Positions 15,193 through 22,191 of a stretch of 30,117 bases of DNA are shown one piece after another. The notes below the pieces were generated by a model. It worked only from the letters and a program-made list of their open reading frames with translations, made no database searches and was not told where the DNA came from. The position numbers and the translations under genes are program-made. The stretch is from JAODBQ01 sp038213195 (GTDB taxonomy: Bacteria > Actinomycetota > Acidimicrobiia > Acidimicrobiales > Ilumatobacteraceae): positions 1 to 30,117 of the forward strand of contig JBBQTN010000041.1 of the NCBI GenBank assembly GCA_038213195.1. Reading direction: 5' to 3'. Numbering within the stretch: position 1 is the first letter of the stretch; each line of letters opens with the position of its first letter.

Positions 15193-16491
15193 ATGCGATT
15201 CCGGGCAAGCGAGGTGGCCACCGCCACCGGCGGTCGGCTCGTCGGGCCCGACGTCGAGATCGACGGCGCCACATTCGACTCGCGCACCGTCGCCCCCGGA
15301 GAGCTGTTCGTGCCGATCGTCGCCGAGCGCGACGGCCATGAGTTCATCGACGTCGCCCGCGCCGCAGGAGCGGTCGCCTACCTCACTTCCCGCCGAGCGG
15401 CCGGTGGCACGGCGATCGAGGTCGACGACACGCTGCGCGCGCTGATGGTGACGGCGGCGCGGCTGCGACGCACCCACGTCACCGGCACGGTGATCGGGAT
15501 CACCGGCTCGGTCGGCAAGACGAGCACCAAAGACCTCGCCCGCGCCGCGCTGTCCGCGAGCAGGTCGACGCACGCCAACTCGCGCAGCTTCAACAACGAC
15601 CAGGGCCTGCCGGTGACGATCCTCGACACGCCCGACGGCACCGCGGTGCTCGTCGTCGAGATGGGGATGCGCGGCCCCGGCGAGATCGCCCGGCTGTGCG
15701 ACATCGCCGTGCCACATGTCGGCGTTGTGACCCGCGTCGCCGAGGCCCACGGCGATCTGCTCGGCGGCATCGACGGTGTCGCCAGGGCGAAGGCCGAGCT
15801 GGTCGCTGCGCTGCCCGCCGACGGCACCGCGATCCTCAACGCCGACGACCGGCGCGTGCGCGCGATGGCGGCGCGGACCGAGGCGGCGGTGGTCACGTTC
15901 GGGGAGTCGGCGGACGCGGACGTGCGCATCGCCGGGCTCGAGCTCGACGAGATCGCCCGACCGTCGTTCGAGCTGCACACGCCGTGGGGCACCGTCGGCG
16001 TGCGTCTCGCCGTCAGCGGCAGGCACATGGCCATCAACGCCGCGGCGGCGCTCGCCTGCGTCGGCGTCGTCGGGGCGGACCTCGTCGCCGGCGCCGCCGC
16101 GCTCGGCGGTGTCGGGCTGTCGCCGATGCGGATGGAGGTGGTGCGCACCGCGTCGGGCGGGCTGCTCGTCAACGACTGCTACAACGCCAACCCGACGTCG
16201 ATGCGCGCCGCGCTCGCCGCGCTCGCCGATCTGCCCGCCGGCCGGCGGGTGGCGTTGCTGGGGATGATGGCCGAGATCGCCAACGCCGCGGTCGAGCACC
16301 GGGCCGTCCTCGCCGAGGCGCACCGCCTCGGGATCGAGGTGATCGCCGTCGGCACCGAGCTGTACGGCGTGCCGCCGGTCGACGATCCCGTCGCCGCGGT
16401 CGGCTCAATCGCCGGCGGAGATGCCCTCCTCGTCAAGGGCAGTCGCGTGGTCGGGCTGGAGCGCTACGTCGCGGTGCTGCTGGCCATGTAG
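15193..16491 (+). CDS. murF: UDP-N-acetylmuramoyl-tripeptide--D-alanyl-D-alanine ligase
   Basis: A 432-residue Mur ligase that adds D-Ala-D-Ala to the UDP-MurNAc-tripeptide. The N-terminal domain contains the MurF-type DSRTVAPGELFVPI (residues ~29-42). The ATP P-loop is GSVGKTSTK (Lys109), and the central domain shows NSRSFNNDQGLPVTIL and VEMGMRGPGEI, typical of MurF. The C-terminal domain has NDCYNANPTSMRAAL and ends with LLVKGSRVVGLE. The ATG at 15193 is set by the 8-base distance from the TACCGT box. It stands outside a division-and-cell-wall cluster but beside ddl, the enzyme that makes its substrate. Its last 87 bases overlap the 3' end of the opposing MFS gene. Confidence 0.95.
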   Translation: MRFRASEVATATGGRLVGPDVEIDGATFDSRTVAPGELFVPIVAERDGHEFIDVARAAGAVAYLTSRRAAGGTAIEVDDTLRALMVTAARLRRTHVTGTVIGITGSVGKTSTKDLARAALSASRSTHANSRSFNNDQGLPVTILDTPDGTAVLVVEMGMRGPGEIARLCDIAVPHVGVVTRVAEAHGDLLGGIDGVARAKAELVAALPADGTAILNADDRRVRAMAARTEAAVVTFGESADADVRIAGLELDEIARPSFELHTPWGTVGVRLAVSGRHMAINAAAALACVGVVGADLVAGAAALGGVGLSPMRMEVVRTASGGLLVNDCYNANPTSMRAALAALADLPAGRRVALLGMMAEIANAAVEHRAVLAEAHRLGIEVIAVGTELYGVPPVDDPVAAVGSIAGGDALLVKGSRVVGLERYVAVLLAM

Positions 16492-17739
16492 GCGGTCGAG
16501 CTTGGCGATGTCGCACCACCAGGCCAGGAACAGCGACCACGCCGCACCGAGCAGCAGCACCCACCGCGCCCCGATCGCGTCGATCACCGGCCCGAAGATC
16601 AGGTTGCCGATCGTGATCGTGCCGCCGAACGAGACGATCCACAGCGCCATCAGCCGCCCGCGTTCTGTGTCGCTCGCCCGGCTCTGGAAGATCGTCGACA
16701 TCGCGGTGGTGGTCGCGAAGTAGGCGAAGCCGAGGAACCCGCCGTCGATGAACGCCCCGATCGGCTCGCGGGCGAGCGCGAAGCCGGCGAGCGTCACTGC
16801 GAACCCGACGAACCCGGCCTGGATCAGCCGCCGCTGGTCGTAGGCCGCGAACACGGTGCCAATGGCCAACCCGCCGAGGCACGCGCCGAGCCCCCACGTC
16901 GCGTACAGCCACTTGTACGTCGGTGCCTGGCCGTCGATGCCGAAGTTGAGTTTGGCCACTGCGGGGAAGAGGCCGACGAAGGGCAGCGAGATCAGCGAGA
17001 ACGTGAACAGGGTGACGAGCAGTCGCATCGATACGGGCTTGGATTTGGCCAGCCGCAGCCCTGACGTGAACCCGCGCATCCCCGGTTCCTTGGCAGGCCG
17101 GTGATGCGGCGGAAGGTGGGTGATCCACAGTGCGAGGATCACGAACAGGTACGTCGCGGCGTTGATGTAGAAGAACTGCGCGGTGGTGACGCCGAACTGG
17201 GAGAGCACGGCGACGATCACGGGGCCGAGCACACGTGAGCCGTTGATCATCACCGAGTTCAGCGAGATCGCCCCGAGCAGGTCGGTCGGGCGGACGAGCG
17301 TCGGCAGCATCGCCGCCCACGCCGGCGCGTTGAGCGCGTTGCCGCAGCCGACGCCGAGCGCGACGAGGAACAGCCAGAGGATCGGGGCGTTCGCTGCGGC
17401 GAGCGGGGCGAGCGCGGCGCTGAACACGAGCTGCACGGACTGCATCGCGATCAGCCATTTGCGCCGGTCGAAGCGGTCGGCGATCACACCAGCGGGGATG
17501 CTCAACACGAGCAGCGGCCCGAGTTGGGCGAACACGAGCAGCCCGACCACCGACGCGCTGCCGGTGCGCTGGTACACGTACGCGGGCAGCACGACGTTCT
17601 GCATCCACGTGCCGACGTTGGAGGAGAACGAGCCGAACCACATCCGCCGGAAGTCGGGATAAGCGAACGCCGCACGTGCGGTGCCTGGCCGGAACGGATG
17701 GGCGATCTGCGCGGCGGGGGTGTGCGTCCGCGTCCTCAT
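16405..17739 (-). CDS. MFS transporter (MFS_3/EntS-like)
   Basis: A 444-residue integral membrane protein with about 11-12 hydrophobic segments. The N-terminal FRRMWFGSFSSNVGTWMQNV and the loop IPAGVIADRFDRRKWL between helices 2 and 3 are typical of the MFS_3 (EntS-like) exporter group; GCGNALNAPAWAAMLP and NSVMINGSRVLGP also fit. It probably exports a small molecule by proton antiport; the substrate is unknown. It starts 18 bases after the luciferase-like gene stop, so the two are likely cotranscribed, which may connect export with that oxidoreductase. The hydrophilic C-terminal ~30 residues are encoded antisense to the end of murF. Confidence 0.85.
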   Translation of the reverse strand: MRTRTHTPAAQIAHPFRPGTARAAFAYPDFRRMWFGSFSSNVGTWMQNVVLPAYVYQRTGSASVVGLLVFAQLGPLLVLSIPAGVIADRFDRRKWLIAMQSVQLVFSAALAPLAAANAPILWLFLVALGVGCGNALNAPAWAAMLPTLVRPTDLLGAISLNSVMINGSRVLGPVIVAVLSQFGVTTAQFFYINAATYLFVILALWITHLPPHHRPAKEPGMRGFTSGLRLAKSKPVSMRLLVTLFTFSLISLPFVGLFPAVAKLNFGIDGQAPTYKWLYATWGLGACLGGLAIGTVFAAYDQRRLIQAGFVGFAVTLAGFALAREPIGAFIDGGFLGFAYFATTTAMSTIFQSRASDTERGRLMALWIVSFGGTITIGNLIFGPVIDAIGARWVLLLGAAWSLFLAWWCDIAKLDRLHGQQHRDVALQPDHATALDEEGISAGD

Positions 17740-17757
17740 CGGCGAGAGGTGGCCCCC

Positions 17758-18798
17758 TCAGCCGAGGATCAAGTCGGCGTAGATCGGCAGCATCCGCTGT
17801 GGTCCGCTGAACAGGAACGTGGTGATGCACGTCTCCCGCCAGCGGTCGATCTCGCCGCGGATCTTGTCGAGCGGACCGACGAGGGCGACGTCCTCGACCA
17901 TCGCCAGCGGGATCACGGCTGCCGCCTCGGCCTTCTTGCCTTGCAGGTAGAGCTCTTGGACGCGGGTCGCGACGTCCTCGTAGCCCATCCGCGCGAACAC
18001 CTCGAAATGGAAGTTCGCGCCGCGAGCCCCCATCCCGCCGGCGTACAGCGCGAGGTTCGGGCGAACCATGTCGGCGCACGCGTCGACGTCGTCGCCGATC
18101 ACGATCGTCATCCCGCAGGCGACGTCGAACCGCGCCGCCTTGTCCGGCTCACCGGACGCGGCGAAGCCCTCCGCAAGGCAGCCCGTGTAGTGCGCGTCGT
18201 CCTTCGGGCTGAAGAACAGCGGCATCCACCCGTCGCAGATCTCACCGGCGAGGGCGACGTTCTTCGGCCCTTCTGCACCGAGGTAGATCGGGATCTCCTT
18301 GCGCAGCGGGTGGATCGTGCTCTTCAACGGCTTGCCGAGCCCCGACCCGCCGACGAACGGCATGTCGTAGAACTCGCCATGCGCGCTGACCGGCTCGTCG
18401 CGGCGCACGATCCGGCGCACGATGTCGACGTACTCCCGGGTGCGTGCCAGCGGCTTCGGGTACGGCTGCCCGTACCACCCCTCGACCACCTGCGGCCCCG
18501 ACACGCCGAGCCCGAGCAGCAGCCTTCCGCCGGAGAGGTGGTCGAGCGTCATCGCAGCCATCGCGGTCGCGGCCGGGGTGCGCGCGCTGATCTGGATGAT
18601 CCCGGTGCCGAGCTGGATCGTGCTCGTCTGCGCCCCCCACCACGCGAGCGGCGTCAACGCGTCGCTGCCGTAGGCCTCGGCCGTCCACACCGACGTGTAG
18701 CCGAGGCGCTCGGCCTCCTGGATCGCGTCGAGCGCGCCCGCAGGCGGCCCGCTGCCCCAGTATCCGGTGGTGTAGCCGAGCTTGGCGTCGCTGGTCAT
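17758..18798 (-). CDS. Luciferase-like (LLM class), probably F420-dependent oxidoreductase
   Basis: A 346-residue LLM-class oxidoreductase. The N terminus KLGYTTGYWGSGPP, the strand IQLGTGIIQISARTP, the LDHLSGGRLLLGLGVSGPQVVEGWYG segment and the central IPIYLGAEGPKNVALAGEICDGWMP are highly typical of actinobacterial F420-dependent enzymes. Reduced F420 would give hydride to an unknown substrate. The ATG at 18798 begins the homology and sits 6 bases after a TACTCT -10 box; an in-frame start at 18831 would lie beyond that promoter. It is divergent from the GNAT gene, and the MFS gene follows 18 bases downstream. Confidence 0.88.
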   Translation of the reverse strand: MTSDAKLGYTTGYWGSGPPAGALDAIQEAERLGYTSVWTAEAYGSDALTPLAWWGAQTSTIQLGTGIIQISARTPAATAMAAMTLDHLSGGRLLLGLGVSGPQVVEGWYGQPYPKPLARTREYVDIVRRIVRRDEPVSAHGEFYDMPFVGGSGLGKPLKSTIHPLRKEIPIYLGAEGPKNVALAGEICDGWMPLFFSPKDDAHYTGCLAEGFAASGEPDKAARFDVACGMTIVIGDDVDACADMVRPNLALYAGGMGARGANFHFEVFARMGYEDVATRVQELYLQGKKAEAAAVIPLAMVEDVALVGPLDKIRGEIDRWRETCITTFLFSGPQRMLPIYADLILG

Positions 18799-18804
18799 GG
18801 GCCG

Positions 18805-18824
18805 AGAGTAGGTGGCACTATCGT
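18805..18824. promoter_or_regulatory. Divergent -10 boxes for the luciferase-like and GNAT genes
   Basis: On minus, 18810-18805 reads TACTCT, 6 bases before the ATG at 18798. On plus, 18819-18824 reads TATCGT, 8 bases before the GTG at 18833. Only 34 bases separate the two start codons and neither has a ribosome site, so both transcripts are probably leaderless. Confidence 0.5.
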
Positions 18825-18832
18825 CGCCCACC

Positions 18833-19438
18833 GTGCCAGGCCCCGCGTTCGACGACCTCCGTCACGTCACCGCGGATGATGTGCCGCTCGCCGCGCTGAC
18901 CCTCGCCGAAGCGTTCTACGACGACCCGCTGAAGCTGCACCTCACGGGCGGCAGGACGCTGCCGATCCCCAAGGCGGTGCCGTTCTTCACTGCGTTCATG
19001 CGCATCCAGCTCGCCCACGACCTCGTGTTCGCCACGCCCGGCTTCGAGGGTGTCGCGATCTGGGCGCCGCCGGACCAGTGGAAGGTGCCGTTCTCGGCGA
19101 TCGTGCGCAACTCCCCGACCTTCCTCAAGCTGTACCGCTGGCGGCTGCTGCCCAACCTCCAGGTGCTCGGCGATCTGGAGAGCCGGCACCCGCACGAGCC
19201 GCACTACTACCTCGAGTTCATCGGCACCTCGCCCGTCCACCAGGGCAAGGGGATGGGCACCCGGCTGATCGAGCCGATGGTCGCGCGCGCCGACGAGGAA
19301 GGGGTGGGGATGTACCTGGAGAGCTCGAAGGAGTCGAACCTCCCCTTCTACGGCAGGTTCGGGTTCAAGACGAGAGAGGTGCTCCACCACCGCCGCCACG
19401 GCCCACCGCAATGGCTGATGTGGCGCGACCCCCGGTGA
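18833..19438 (+). CDS. GNAT-family N-acetyltransferase
   Basis: A 201-residue acetyltransferase. The acetyl-CoA loop VHQGKGMGTRLIEPM follows the strand HYYLEFIGTSP, and the C-terminal YLESSKESNLPFYGRFGFKTREV is the usual GNAT end. The N-terminal half (EAFYDDPLKLHLTGG) fits small-molecule acetyltransferases of this type; the substrate is unknown. The GTG at 18833 is preferred over GTG 18812 because the TATCGT box lies 8 bases upstream of the former and would be inside the gene with the latter. The 3' end overlaps the opposing P450 gene by 91 bases. Confidence 0.82.
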   Translation: MPGPAFDDLRHVTADDVPLAALTLAEAFYDDPLKLHLTGGRTLPIPKAVPFFTAFMRIQLAHDLVFATPGFEGVAIWAPPDQWKVPFSAIVRNSPTFLKLYRWRLLPNLQVLGDLESRHPHEPHYYLEFIGTSPVHQGKGMGTRLIEPMVARADEEGVGMYLESSKESNLPFYGRFGFKTREVLHHRRHGPPQWLMWRDPR

Positions 19439-20694
19439 CGCGCTCCGGCGATGCCGCCGGGAGGTGACGCCGCGCCGTCAGTGCCAGGGTCGAAGCGCGC
19501 CGGGAGGTGCGCCGGACCGAAGATCGCCACGCCCTCCGGCTTCCAGGTCGTCGGACCGTCGAGCGTCAGCCCTGGCAGGCGCGTGGCCAGCAGCGGGAGC
19601 GCCTCGGCCAGCTCGGCGCGGGCCAGCGCGGCACCGAGGCAGTAGTGGATGCCGGACCCGAACGTGACCTGCGGTGAGGCCGGTGGCGGGCCGGTGATGT
19701 CGAAGCCGGCCGGATTGGCGAACACGGTGGCATCCCGGTTCGCAGCCGCCAGCCCGACCGAAATGAACGTGCCGGCAGGGAACACCACGTCGCGGTACTC
19801 GATGTCCTCGCTGGCGAAGCGGCCCGTGCCGCGCACCGCGCCGAAGTAGCGCATCGTCTCCTCCACGGCCCGACCAGCGAGCTCGGGCCGGTCGGCGAGC
19901 AACCGCCACTGCTCGGGGTGGGCGGCGAACAGCGCGAGCGCGCACCCGAGCTGGTTGCGGGTCGTGTCGGTGCCGGCGACGATCACTGCGTTGACCATCA
20001 TCACCAGCTCGTCCGTGCTCAACCTGTCGCCGGCCTCCTCGGCGGTGATCAGGTCGGTGAGCAGGTCCTCGGCAGGCCGTGAGCGGCGGTCGGCGATCAG
20101 CCCGCTGGTGTACTCGTCGAGCTCGTCCTGCGCAGTCACGATCAGGTCGATCTTCTCGGCCATGTCGATCGAGAACACCTCGAGGATGTCGCCGGCCCAG
20201 CGGCTGAACAGCTGCCAGTCGCGCTCGGGGGCGCCGAGCAGGGCGCAGATGATCGGGATCGGGTACGGCTCGCAGATGTCGACGGCGAGGTCGGCGCGGC
20301 CGGCCGGCGCGACGGCATCGACGAGCCGGTTGACGACCTCGCGCATGAACGGTCGCAGCCGGTCGGCGGCGCGCGGGGAGAAAGCGGGGGCGACCAGCCT
20401 GCGCAGGCGGGTGTGGACGTCGCCCTCCGCCGACAGGATGCTGACCTGCTGGCGGCCGAGGAAGCGCGCGTCGGTGACGCCGAGCAGCTCCGGGAGTCGA
20501 CCGGCGGCGTTGTGCCACCGCTTGTCGCGCAGCACCGCAGTGGTGTCCTCGTAGCGCCAGACCGCGAAGCCGAACGTGTCGCGCATCAACCAGGTTCCGG
20601 CGGGTTGATCGACGATCCTCGCCAACCGCTCGTCGTAGTCACCGACCGGCGGCGCGACGGGCACCAGGTCGAGTTCGAACACGGACGTGGCCAT
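19348..20694 (-). CDS. Cytochrome P450
   Basis: A 448-residue soluble bacterial P450. Visible motifs: C-helix HTRLRRLVAPAFSP (residues ~94-107), I-helix AGTDTTRNQ (240-248) for oxygen activation, ExxR as Glu279-Thr-Met-Arg282, and the heme loop FGSGIHYCLG with Cys352 as the iron ligand. It would need ferredoxin and reductase partners, none of which is in the window; the substrate is unknown. The fold should end near residue 405 (LPARFDPG). The last ~40 residues are unusual and are written antisense to the end of the GNAT gene because no earlier stop occurs. A TAGCGT -10 box lies 6 bases before the ATG, suggesting a single-gene leaderless transcript. Confidence 0.93.
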   Translation of the reverse strand: MATSVFELDLVPVAPPVGDYDERLARIVDQPAGTWLMRDTFGFAVWRYEDTTAVLRDKRWHNAAGRLPELLGVTDARFLGRQQVSILSAEGDVHTRLRRLVAPAFSPRAADRLRPFMREVVNRLVDAVAPAGRADLAVDICEPYPIPIICALLGAPERDWQLFSRWAGDILEVFSIDMAEKIDLIVTAQDELDEYTSGLIADRRSRPAEDLLTDLITAEEAGDRLSTDELVMMVNAVIVAGTDTTRNQLGCALALFAAHPEQWRLLADRPELAGRAVEETMRYFGAVRGTGRFASEDIEYRDVVFPAGTFISVGLAAANRDATVFANPAGFDITGPPPASPQVTFGSGIHYCLGAALARAELAEALPLLATRLPGLTLDGPTTWKPEGVAIFGPAHLPARFDPGTDGAASPPGGIAGARHRGSRHISHCGGPWRRWWSTSLVLNPNLP

Positions 20695-20700
20695 CGCCTC

Positions 20701-20706
20701 ACGCTA
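20701..20706 (-). promoter_or_regulatory. Candidate -10 box for the P450 gene
   Basis: Minus-strand TAGCGT (TANNNT), 6 bases before the ATG at 20694. The spacing fits a leaderless transcript; the GAGG between them could alternatively be a weak ribosome site. Confidence 0.4.
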
Positions 20707-20792
20707 GGGCCGGCCGGATGCGGCGGATCGCAGGGTGCAGATCGACCTCGATTCGTCGCGTGCGCGGTGGGCCGGCGTGGGACAATGGGACG

Positions 20793-21395
20793 GTGAAGAA
20801 GGGGGCCGCACCGACGGTGCGCAGCGATCACCAGCTGCGTCACGTGCTGATCGTCGCCGGCACACCGCGCGAGTGGGCGGCCACCGACGGCGAGCACTGG
20901 GGTCAGCGACTCGCCGAGCTGGGCAAGGTCGCCGACCACGTCGGCGCATCATGGCTGACGATCCGTCCCTACGGCCCCGACCCCGCACAGGGCGCAGCCC
21001 CGGTCGAACCCGATGGGGTCGCCGGCGCGGTGCGGACCGGGCCGGACGCCGGCGCGGTGCGGACCGAAGTCGTCGGCGGATGCACGGTGCTGGTCGCCGA
21101 CGCCGTCGACGGTCGCCAGCGGCTGGTGACGGCGATCGAGGCGTTGCGCGTCGCCGGGAGCGAGGTCGACGAGACGACGATCACGATCGAGCTCAACGCA
21201 CCTGCCCTGGCGGACCCCGATCTGATCGTGGTGCTCGGCCCCGATCACCGCCTCCCGCCGTCGTTGGTGTGGGAGCTGGCGTACAGCGAGCTGGTGTTCG
21301 TCGATGCCGCATGGGCAGACCTCCACCCGGCCCACGTCGAGCAGGCGATCGAGGAGTTCACCCACCGGCACCGTCGCTTCGGCGGGCTGGACTGA
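20793..21395 (+). CDS. Degenerate cis-prenyltransferase (UppS-like) protein
   Basis: A 200-residue protein that looks like a shortened undecaprenyl diphosphate synthase. The C terminus DLIVVLGPDHRLPPSLVW, then ELAYSELVFVDAAW and HRHRRFGGLD, follows the order and spacing of the UppS end (RTGGExRxSNFLLWQxAYxE, then RRFGG). The N terminus HVLIVAGTPREWA aligns with HxAIIMDGNGRWA, but the catalytic Asp and its glycine loop are gone; the first Arg of the substrate block is Val or Leu and the Ser-Asn is Pro-Pro. The middle is short and carries a 9-residue tandem repeat. It is probably not an active synthase. The GTG at 20793 gives the best N terminus. It lies 7 bases before recO, the usual neighbour of uppS. 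Confidence 0.65.
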   Translation: MKKGAAPTVRSDHQLRHVLIVAGTPREWAATDGEHWGQRLAELGKVADHVGASWLTIRPYGPDPAQGAAPVEPDGVAGAVRTGPDAGAVRTEVVGGCTVLVADAVDGRQRLVTAIEALRVAGSEVDETTITIELNAPALADPDLIVVLGPDHRLPPSLVWELAYSELVFVDAAWADLHPAHVEQAIEEFTHRHRRFGGLD

Positions 21396-21402
21396 CCAGC
21401 GG

Positions 21403-22125
21403 ATGGCGAGCCCCCTCTACCGCGACACGGCTGTCGTGCTGCGCACCTACCGCCTCGGCGAAGCGGACCGGATCGTCGTGCTGCTCACGGAGCACCACGG
21501 CAAGGTCCGCGCCGTCGCCAAGGGCGTGCGCAAGACGATGTCGAAGTTCGGCGCCCGCCTCGAACCGATGAGCCACGTCCGCCTGCTGCTCGTCAAGGGG
21601 CGCGACCTCGACATCGTCAGTCAGGCGGAGGCCGTCGAGTCGCTGGCGCCGATGGTCTGCGACCTCGACCACATGACCAACGGGATGGCGGTCCTGGAGG
21701 CGATCGACCAGCTCGCCCTCGAACGCGAGCCTGCGCCGCACCTCTACCGGATGCTGGTCGGCGCGTTGCGCACCATCGCCACCCACTCGGGCCCGCTCGT
21801 GGTCGCCTCGTTCTACTGGAAGCTGCTCGCGTCGGAGGGGATGCGCCCCCAGCTCGACGTGTGCGTGCGCTGCGGCGAGCCGGGCCCGTTCGTCGCCTTC
21901 GACCCCGACCAGGGCGGCGTGCTGTGCCGTGCCTGCCGCAGCGGCGCGCCGCTCAGCGCCGAGGCGTTGGAGATCATCCGCGCGATCCTCGGCGGCCGCC
22001 TCAACGCCGCGCTCGACCTGCCGGCGTCGGCCGCCACCCACGAGGTCGCCGCGCACGCGACACGCGCGATCGAGCACCACATCGAGCGCCGGCTGCGCAC
22101 GGTGGCGATGTTCGAGCACACGTGA
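21403..22125 (+). CDS. recO: DNA repair protein RecO
   Basis: A 240-residue protein of normal RecO length. The N-terminal OB-fold domain begins YRDTAVVLRTYRLGEADRIV and continues with LLTEHHGKVRAVAKGVRK, the family signature. The helical C-terminal domain holds a zinc site with Cys154, Cys157, Cys175 and Cys178 (CVRC and CRAC). RecO works with RecR to load RecA on SSB-coated single-stranded DNA during gap repair. The ATG at 21403 fits the homology; a longer frame overlaps the UppS-like gene. The preceding gene stops 7 bases upstream, so the two are probably cotranscribed. Confidence 0.95.
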   Translation: MASPLYRDTAVVLRTYRLGEADRIVVLLTEHHGKVRAVAKGVRKTMSKFGARLEPMSHVRLLLVKGRDLDIVSQAEAVESLAPMVCDLDHMTNGMAVLEAIDQLALEREPAPHLYRMLVGALRTIATHSGPLVVASFYWKLLASEGMRPQLDVCVRCGEPGPFVAFDPDQGGVLCRACRSGAPLSAEALEIIRAILGGRLNAALDLPASAATHEVAAHATRAIEHHIERRLRTVAMFEHT

Positions 22126-22175
22126 GCCCGGCCGCGCCATCGTCGATCGAGCGGCGACGGTCGGGAACGGGCTCG

Positions 22176-22181
22176 TAGCCT
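22176..22181 (+). promoter_or_regulatory. Candidate -10 box for glyS
   Basis: TAGCCT (TANNNT) lies 10 bases before the ATG at 22192. The gap contains GGGGAG, which could act as a ribosome site, so a leaderless start is less certain here. It would give glyS a promoter separate from recO. Confidence 0.35.
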
Positions 22182-22191
22182 GGGGAGCCCT

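Noticed and set aside
14587..16323. 578-codon minus-strand open frame opposite murF
   Set aside because: Antisense to murF and out of frame with ddl; no motif.
22124..22174. GAGCCCG / CGGGCTC inverted repeat between recO and glyS as terminator or T-box-like leader
   Set aside because: Arms are only 7 bp with a 37-base loop and there is no T-run; the gap is too short for a T-box riboswitch.
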